Positions 58,601-64,000 of a stretch of DNA of 64,000 nt are shown piece after piece. Source of the stretch: Paenibacillus alvei DSM 29 (lineage in GTDB: Bacteria; Bacillota; Bacilli; Paenibacillales; Paenibacillaceae); NCBI RefSeq assembly GCF_000293805.1, contig NZ_AMBZ01000008.1:62001-126000 (forward strand), in the 5' to 3' direction. How positions within the stretch are numbered: position 1 is the first letter of the stretch; each line of letters opens with the position of its first letter. Under the pieces are notes generated by a model. It saw only the letters and a program-made list of their open reading frames with translations, was not told where the DNA came from and ran no database searches. A program made the translations under genes and the position numbers.

Positions 58601-60101
58601 CTACATGACTGGCTGTAACTCATTGTGCAAACCAAGTGATTTTGCCGTTGCTGCTTGAATTTCACGGATAAGCTCAGGATTACCCGCTAAGGACTGACCA
58701 TAGGATGGAATCATCAGTTTAATCTTTGGTTCCCATTCTTTCAAATGCTGAGGGAAGCATTGCTCAATGACTTTCAGCATGACATGAACAGCAGTGGAAG
58801 CCCCCGGTGAAGCGCCAAGCAGCGCAGCAATCGAACCATCTGCGGCATTAATGACCTCTGTGCCAAATTGAAGCGTTCCTTTACCGCCATGTGAAGTGTC
58901 CTTGATCACTTGCACACGCTGTCCTGCTACGACCAAGTCCCAATCCTCGCTCTTGGCGTTCGGAACAAAATCGCGTAAATCCCTCATGCGCTTTTCTTTC
59001 GATAACATAACTTGCTGAATCAGGTATCTAGTCAGCGGAACGTTCTTAGCCCCTGCTGCCAGCATTGTCACGAGGTTGTGCGGCTTGACAGATGTGATCA
59101 AATCAAACATGGAGCCTGTTTTCAAAAACTTAGGCGAAAAGCCGGCAAACGGCCCGAAGAGCAATGTTTTTTGTTGTCAATATATCGTGTGTCAAGATGC
59201 GGTACAGACATCGGCGGAGCGCCAACAGGTGCTTTTCCATATACCTTGGCATGATGCTGCTCGATAATTTCTGGATTGTTGCACACCATAAATAGCCCGC
59301 TTACAGGGAAGCCTCCGATTCCTTTTCCTTCAGGGATACGGGACTTTTGCAGCAAATGCAGGCTTCCACCGCCGCCGCCAATAAAGACGAAATTGGCCGT
59401 ATGTCGTTCAACAGAACCACTTTGGAGATTGCGCACCTTTAGTTCCCAAGCTCCATCTCTCGTACGCTTGAGGTCTTCCACACTTTGCCTGTAATGAATC
59501 TTGACATTTCTCTTCGTTAAATGATCAAGAAGTATGCGCGTTAAGGCGCCGAAGTTGACATCCGTTCCGGAATCAATTTTAGTTGCCGCCATCGGTTCAT
59601 TTACAGTTCTGCCTTCCATAATGAGCGGAATCCATTCATGCAATTTAACCGGATCATCGGAAAATTCCATTCCCTGGAACAAAGGGTTCGATGATAGCGC
59701 TTCAAATCTTTTTTCAGAAATGCAACATTTTTATCCCCTTGTACCATGCTCATATGAGGCAAAGGCATAATAAAGTCCTGCGGATTGCGAATGAGATTGT
59801 TGTTTACTAGGTAAGCCCAAAATTGCTTGGACACCTGAAATTGCTCGTTAATTTTAATTGCTTTACTTATATCTATTGATCCGTCCGGTTTTTCGACGGT
59901 ATAGTTAAGCTCGCAGAGTGCAGCATGCCCAGTTCCTGCATTATTCCACTCGTTGGAGCTTTCCTCTCCTGCGTTTGCAAGCTTTTCAAACACAGTAATT
60001 TCCCAGTCCGGTGCTAATTCTTTTAGAATTGTCCCCAATGTCGCACTCATGATTCCGGCACCAATTAAGATAACGTCTGTTTTAGTTTGTCTGTTGATCA
60101 T
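58601..60101 (-). pseudogene. mqo: Malate:quinone oxidoreductase, broken by two poly-A frameshifts
   Basis: The ATG at 60101 follows AAGGACGG. Three overlapping frames (60101-59601, 59682-59122, 59164-58601) together make a ~500-residue FAD enzyme of normal Mqo length. The first has the Rossmann motif [18 protein letters not shown], the second [10 protein letters not shown] and [11 protein letters not shown], the third [13 protein letters not shown] and [10 protein letters not shown]. One extra A in the six-A run at 59709-59714 joins the first two ([20 protein letters not shown]), and one at 59167-59172 joins the others ([13 protein letters not shown]). The enzyme oxidises malate to oxaloacetate at the membrane and passes electrons to quinone. 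The breaks are either two base-calling errors or real inactivation. Confidence 0.88.
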
Positions 60102-60230
60102 TTTTACCGTCCTTACATGCTAATGTATTTGTAGAAAAGATATAGGCGCATCTGCCTGCTTGACTCATTCATCCAGATAGTCAATCGGAATGCACAAAAC
60201 CAATGCCATCACTCAACTACTTACCGAGCG

Positions 60231-60311
60231 TTATTGTTTTGGTTTGCCGATTCCAGTGAATAACAGCCCTGCGAGCCCCCTTAATTGCGCTAGTACTGCT
60301 TTTTTGGACAT
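60231..60311 (-). CDS. Possible 26-codon leader ORF upstream of mqo
   Basis: ATG 60311 to TAA 60231 encodes a basic-hydrophobic-basic peptide (MSKKAVLAQLRG, then LAGLLFTG, ending GKPKQ). There is no good Shine-Dalgarno site. It lies between the T-box-like core and mqo, 130 bases from the mqo start. It could be a leader peptide, a small membrane peptide or chance. Confidence 0.3.
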   Translation of the reverse strand: MSKKAVLAQLRGLAGLLFTGIGKPKQ

Positions 60312-60332
60312 AAAAATGCTCTACGCAATAAC

Positions 60333-60580
60333 TTCGTGGTACCACCAATTTTTGATTAGCGATCATCCCCATTATGCTTTTCTCACCAACGACTTGAAAA
60401 CAGCAATCTTAAACAGCAAAAAAATTCAACCTGAGAGCAAAGACCCCTGTTCTCAGTGGAAAGGAATATCAATTGAGACCCCTTCGTTAAACTCTAGATT
60501 CAAAAACATTGAATCTCCTTATTTGACCTCATTTGCTGTTAAATCTGGGGTGCCGTGACTCCTTGAGGATTAATATTATC
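60333..60580 (-). promoter_or_regulatory. T-box-like leader element upstream of mqo
   Basis: On the minus strand TTGGTGGTACCACGAAG (60332-60348) fits the T-box antiterminator consensus GGTGGTACCRCG. Upstream, AACAGCAAA (near 60540) and TTTGCTGTT (near 60418) are exact complements 110-120 bases apart and could close a stem I-sized domain. GTTGGTGAGAA near 60383-60393 resembles a T-box loop sequence. I could not identify a clear specifier codon or a terminator pairing with the T-box, so a degenerate element is possible. A -10-like TATGATAAT lies near 60580. Confidence 0.45.
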
Positions 60581-60789
60581 ATAACATAAAAAAATCCATT
60601 TGTTAGTATTGATTTTAAACATAAATGTTTGGATAGTCTTTGATTTCTTATTGGGACTACTTCTCTTATGGTTTATAACTGATCAGTAGTCATTACCTCT
60701 ATAATAGTTAAGTTTTATCCTTTGATTATAGTACATACGAGGAAGTGACGGAGTAGAAGCCCACGCTGCTCTCGACAGAATGCACTCTG

Positions 60790-60933
60790 CGGTCTCGACA
60801 ATGGCGCAGCCTTCGGCGCACTTTCCCAGGCGTAAAAGAGAGCGTGCATCAGGTCGATGAGTACATCATTGGCGAGATGCTGAAGGCAACGTCATTCTAT
60901 GCCCGTGCGATCTATGAGTTCGCCAATCTGTAA
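60790..60933 (+). pseudogene. Degenerate gene fragment, unidentified
   Basis: A frame reading QWRSLRRTFPGVKES, then VHQVDEYIIGEMLKATSF and YARAIYEFANL, ends in TAA at 60931-60933. It has no start or upstream continuation. It looks like the C-terminal remnant of a protein I cannot name. The rest of 60600-61050 holds no feature I can support. Confidence 0.25.
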
Positions 60934-61051
60934 GACTGATGGAAGCGGATGGCTCACTGATCGTGTTCTCCCTCCTCCTCTCGGGTGTATCAATGCAATT
61001 AGATCCTCCTGGGCATATTAGGGATATTACGATGAGGGAGGAATTGGGAAC

Positions 61052-61463
61052 GTGAGTGATTTGTTGAAAAAAAGCGGTCTCCCTGGGCTGGGGCCTCGCC
61101 GTGGTCAGCAAGGAGAAAATCGAGGCAGCCGTGGACGAGCTTGTCCAGAAGGGACAAATCGCTCCCGAGCAGTCGAAAGCGCTTGTTAACCAACTCGTGG
61201 AACGGGGGCAAGAGGAGCAAGCCTCCTTCAGCGCCTCTATTCAGGATATGGTGAAGCGCAAGCTGCAGGACTTCGATATGGCCGCCAGTTCCGACCTGAT
61301 CGCACTGAAGCAACGGATGATGATGCTGGAGCAGCGGATTGTCCAGCTCGAAGGGGCTAGCTCAGATGAACCTGGCGATGAGGATGGACAGCCGAATATG
61401 GAGACGGACGGGCCGTGCGGATTAGGCATGCGGGCCGCTACCGCGATATCGCCATGGCGTTGA
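61052..61463 (+). CDS. Phasin-like protein (PHA granule regulator type), frameshifted in a poly-A run
   Basis: From GTG 61052 (after GAGGGAGG) the sequence reads VSDLLKK, and one base fewer in the seven-A run at 61067-61073 continues as AVSLGWGLAVVSKEKIEAAVDELVQKG. As read, only the part from GTG 61101 is in frame. The ~125-residue product is helical with a coiled-coil-like C-terminal half (ALKQRMMMLEQRIVQLEG). Such proteins often lie just upstream of AarF/UbiB kinase genes in Bacillales, as here. The tail from about 61390 may be altered and overlaps the next gene. Confidence 0.65.
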
Positions 61464-62663
61464 TGCGTTATGGCTTCGGCTATGTTGTGGAGGAAATTGG
61501 ACTGAGTCGGGTATTGTCCCTACACACGAAACGCCGCAGACGAAGACACTGGGCGAACGGCTTCAGGAATTCGCCCAGTCAATGATTGCCGAGCTCGACT
61601 ATCAGCATGAAGGGCGCAACACCGATAAGATGGCGCAGCTGCTGCGCAGAGATCCCGGCATCCATATTCCGCGCATCGATTGGGAACGATCCTCGGCCAA
61701 GGTGCTGATAATGGAATATATGGACGGCATGATGCTGAACCACTATATGGAACGGTTCCCGAACGGGCCGGAGCGCAAATCGATCGCCAAGCGCCTCGTG
61801 CATGCGATGCTGCACCTGATCTTCATCGATGGCTTCTTCCACGTCGACCCCCATCCGGGCAATATTATGGTGCTCGATCAGAACCGGATCGCCCTAATCG
61901 ACTTCGGCATGGTCGGACAACTGGGCGGGGAAATGAAAGAGAATTTAGCGGAGCTGATTATTGCGCTGATGCAGCACCGAACGTCGGTCATGCTCCGGGC
62001 GATTGCCCGGCTCTGCCTCATCTCCGACATGACGGATATGGATGCGCTGCGCCGCGACCTGGATAGGCTGCGGGATCGGTATTACGACGTGCCCGTTCTC
62101 CAAGGTGAGCCTCGGACAGTCTCTTCATTGACTTGTTCGCCGTCGCCGAGAAGCACCGGATTGTCTACCCTCCCGATCTGATACTGTTGGCCAAGGCGCT
62201 GCTCACCTTGGAAGGCATTGTGGAGAGGCTCAATCCGACCATTTCTATCCTCAATATGGCTGAGCCGTTCGGCGTCAAGTTGCTGAAGGAGAAGTACAGC
62301 CTCCGCCGCATCCAGAAGAAGATGGCCGGCGGCACGCTCGATCTGGTGCAAGCGGTATCCGATCTGCCGATGCAGGCGAACCGGCTCTCACACCTGCTCA
62401 GCAGGGGCAAGATCAAGGCCGAAATGGAGCTGCCAGATCTGGAAGAGGTGCTGCACAAGCTCGATCAGATCAGCAACCGGCTCTCCTTCAGCATCGTGCT
62501 GCTTGCCTTTAGTGTTATTATGGTCGGGCTGATCGTTGGCTCCTCGCTAAGCAGGAGGCCGACGCTGCTCTGGGACATTCCCGTGATCGAGATCGGCTTC
62601 CTCATCGCGGCCTTGATGTTCATCTGTCTGCTGTTGTCGATTTTCCGATCCGGCAGGTTCTAG
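61415..62663 (+). pseudogene. AarF/ABC1/UbiB-type kinase pseudogene, N-lobe deleted
   Basis: The start (VRIRHAGRYRDIAMALMRYGFGYVVEEIGLS, about 61415-61515) is followed by a frame change near 61525. Then TLGERL joins directly to QEFAQSMIAELDYQHEGRN near 61562. In intact relatives about 130-150 residues lie between these, including the KxGQ motif and the ATP-site lysine. The C-lobe remains (HVDPHPGNIMV, ALIDFGMVGQL). Near 62105-62130 two more indels break the frame before LFAVAEKH; a final frame runs to 62663 with two C-terminal membrane helices. A deletion plus several frameshifts means a true pseudogene, unlike mqo. Confidence 0.85.
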
Positions 62664-62670
62664 CAAGGAA

Positions 62671-62705
62671 ATACGGGGAGCTGTGCTGAAGGCGCAGCTT
62701 CTCCA
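62671..62705 (+). terminator. Weak hairpin between convergent genes
   Basis: GGAGCTGTGC and GCGCAGCTTCTCC can form an imperfect stem just after the UbiB pseudogene stop. The following sequence is only modestly T-rich (ATTTATTCCTCTTT). Confidence 0.3.
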
Positions 62706-62719
62706 GCATTTATTCCTCT

Positions 62720-63268
62720 TTACTCTGCGCAGCTTTGAAGCGGGATGTCCTTCCTCCCCCACCATCCCTCCGGATCCGGAGAAGCATACACAATCTCTTG
62801 CTTGGAATTCACATAGACAAAGTATGGATACTCCGTTATCTGGTAGGCTTCAAATATGTTCTCGTCAGCTTGCAAAAATCGGATTCCATTGCTATGTCTA
62901 TACAGATCTTTGTAGCTACCAATTCCGCTTTCTTTTAGCAAAACTGCTGCATTTAGGGCGCTTCCCCGTTCCATGCTTGCTTGTATCCATCTCTCTAATG
63001 AGGGGATGCAGTATGGGCAGTGTGAATCGATAAATATAAGCAGGATTCCATTCTTCGCTATGGCATGGCTTAAGTCAAAAAGGGTATCACCGACATCCGG
63101 CAACACAAACGAGGGAGCCTGCTGGTGCAATAAGGGGTATTGTCGGCGACTTTCCCATTCTCCCCCCATGCTTTTCGTCCGCTGAAGCATAGAAGACAAG
63201 GTTTTGTAAACAACGATAGTTGCAAATATAACGCTTGCTAGCAAAGCGAATTGAAAATAGATAGCCAT
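62720..63268 (-). CDS. Membrane-anchored TlpA/MauD-like thiol-disulfide protein
   Basis: ATG 63268 is chosen because GGAGG is five bases upstream; ATG 63283 has none. The ~182-residue protein has one N-terminal membrane helix (about 2-22, IYFQFALLASVIFATIVVY) and an extracytoplasmic redoxin domain (about 45-175): APSFVLPDVGDTLFDLSHA, then the active site HCPYC near residue 85 and a cis-Pro-like EYPYFVYV near 145. It should handle disulfides outside the membrane. Its divergent neighbour is an ABC exporter-like gene, so a role in maturing an exported peptide is possible. That idea is inference only. Confidence 0.75.
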   Translation of the reverse strand: MAIYFQFALLASVIFATIVVYKTLSSMLQRTKSMGGEWESRRQYPLLHQQAPSFVLPDVGDTLFDLSHAIAKNGILLIFIDSHCPYCIPSLERWIQASMERGSALNAAVLLKESGIGSYKDLYRHSNGIRFLQADENIFEAYQITEYPYFVYVNSKQEIVYASPDPEGWWGRKDIPLQSCAE

Positions 63269-63383
63269 ATCAACCTCCGCCATAAAAAATCTCGTCCTTG
63301 CGAACCTACCATATTATGTATATACTCGATTTATATATTACCTGTCTTTTACTTTGATGGCAAATACTGACGAAAGGCGAAAA

Positions 63384-64000
63384 ATGATGTATTCTTTCTT
63401 ACCTATTTGGCGAGGTTCCGGGTTTGCCCTTCTTTATATTTGGAGATTGAACAAACCCTATTTTTACGTTTCTATTACGCTTCATCTCGCGCTAGGTTTA
63501 TTGCCTCTGCTTAGCGTATGGACCATGCAAGAACTCGTGAACGAGGTTATTTTAATCGCTCAACCCGGGCATGGATTTGCCACAGCGTTATCGATTTTAT
63601 GCTTCCAAATGGTCATCATTCTGTCTGCCTATATTCTTCAATTTTTATCTCAATTAAATGATCAAAAACTTGAAAATCTGCTCGGACTGGTGCTCAAAAA
63701 ACAGATATTCCGCAAAATTATGAATCTGCCCTACTCCACCTTTGAGGATCCGTCTTTTTATGATCAGAACCAGCGAATTATCAATAGCCACTTCCAAATC
63801 GTTTCGATGGTTAAGGCCATTATGTCTTTAGGAAGCACCATCATCACGGTTGTGTCGTTAGTGGGCTACATTACCCATATTCATTGGGGATTGCTGGTTA
63901 TTATCTTTCTATTTTCAATTCCGATCCTGATGATTCATATCCGTTTCGGCAATAAAAGATATGCGCTCGCTCGATTTCTGACTCCCTACCACAGAAGAGA
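63384..64000 (+). CDS. ABC transporter membrane protein (exporter type), partial
   Basis: The frame opens with ATGATG at 63384 after AAAGGCG and runs off the right edge, giving the first ~205 residues. Hydrophobic helices are seen at about 25-50 (YVSITLHLALGLLPLLSVW), 65-90 (ALSILCFQMVIILSAYIL), 150-172 and 175-195. Between them DQKLENLLGLVLKKQIFRKIMNLPYSTFEDPSFYD is the typical first cytoplasmic loop of an ABC exporter half-transporter. The nucleotide-binding domain would be to the right. Similar genes export peptides or lantibiotics; the substrate is unknown. Confidence 0.75.
   Translation, partial: MMYSFLPIWRGSGFALLYIWRLNKPYFYVSITLHLALGLLPLLSVWTMQELVNEVILIAQPGHGFATALSILCFQMVIILSAYILQFLSQLNDQKLENLLGLVLKKQIFRKIMNLPYSTFEDPSFYDQNQRIINSHFQIVSMVKAIMSLGSTIITVVSLVGYITHIHWGLLVIIFLFSIPILMIHIRFGNKRYALARFLTPYHRR

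Noticed and set aside
60333-60348. T-box read on the plus strand
   Set aside because: GTGGTACCAC is self-complementary, but only the minus strand has the conserved flank GGTGGTACCACG preceded by AA; no plus-strand target gene lies near.
60190-60558. 122-codon plus-strand ORF over the mqo leader
   Set aside because: There is no Shine-Dalgarno site, the composition is AT-rich and unprotein-like, and it lies over the T-box-like element of the opposite strand.
1-64000. CRISPR arrays, tRNA or rRNA genes, complete insertion sequences
   Set aside because: No regularly spaced short repeats, no tRNA-like cloverleaf or rRNA signature, and no transposase frame were seen.

Overview
The window looks like a Paenibacillus (Firmicutes, Bacillales) chromosome, probably near the P. 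alvei / P. thiaminolyticus group. The evidence is purine-rich Shine-Dalgarno sites, GTG/TTG starts, sigma-A type promoters, and a large lipopeptide synthetase with Orn-type adenylation domains. I had no database access, so the genus is an inference.

Region 1 (1-48917, all minus strand) is most of a giant non-ribosomal peptide synthetase (NRPS) locus. Transcription runs from about 49316 leftward and the gene set leaves the window inside the final thioesterase. It encodes 13 modules. Read in order with hand-extracted Stachelhaus codes they predict: fatty acyl - D-Orn1 - Val2 - Thr3 - D-Orn4 - Ser5 - X6 (Tyr-like/aromatic code) - D-Lys(or Orn)7 - D-Ser8 - Ile9 - Pro10 - Ile/Val11 - Pro12 - Ile13 - thioesterase. 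The starter condensation domain, the D-positions (1, 4, 7, 8), Thr3 as lactone acceptor and Ile13 at the end match the architecture of the cyclic lipotridecapeptide paenibacterin as I remember it, where residue 6 is Val and residue 12 is Lys. Here module 12 carries a Pro A-T didomain about 99% identical in DNA to that of module 10, so a recent internal copy seems to have changed residue 12. A second block, the Ser A domain of modules 5 and 8, is also nearly identical. The three natural proteins (5 + 5 + 3 modules) appear as more ORFs because of single-base frameshifts, one between 48917-43011 and 43014-29014 and one near 6670-6680. The second and third proteins start with a C-lobe-only condensation domain, and the proteins before them end in a short acidic or charged tail with I-D/E-F-A-F, which suggests a docking system.

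Region 2 (49453-54389, minus) is a compact catabolic operon: amidohydrolase, DgaE-type PLP ammonia lyase, KDGP aldolase, PfkB sugar kinase and a GntR/HutC regulator. It has a sigma-A promoter flanked by two related palindromes that are likely the GntR operators, and a terminator at 49453-49516. It would convert an amino-sugar acid to 2-keto-3-deoxy-6-phosphogluconate and then pyruvate plus glyceraldehyde-3-phosphate.

Region 3 (54391-60600) holds small and housekeeping genes: a DUF6508-like protein, a double-SH3 protein, a lipoprotein, a membrane-anchored S41/PDZ peptidase, a zinc-ribbon/RNA-polymerase-alpha-CTD-like protein, and malate:quinone oxidoreductase (mqo) broken by two homopolymer frameshifts. 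A T-box-like core and a 26-codon ORF lie upstream of mqo.

Region 4 (60600-64000) holds a degenerate fragment, a phasin-like gene with a poly-A frameshift, an AarF/UbiB kinase pseudogene that has lost its N-lobe, a membrane-anchored TlpA-like CPYC protein, and the start of an ABC transporter membrane protein that leaves the window.

No tRNA, rRNA, CRISPR array or intact insertion sequence was seen. Five of the indels sit in homopolymer or G/C runs, so base-calling error and real decay must be told apart before gene fates are concluded.
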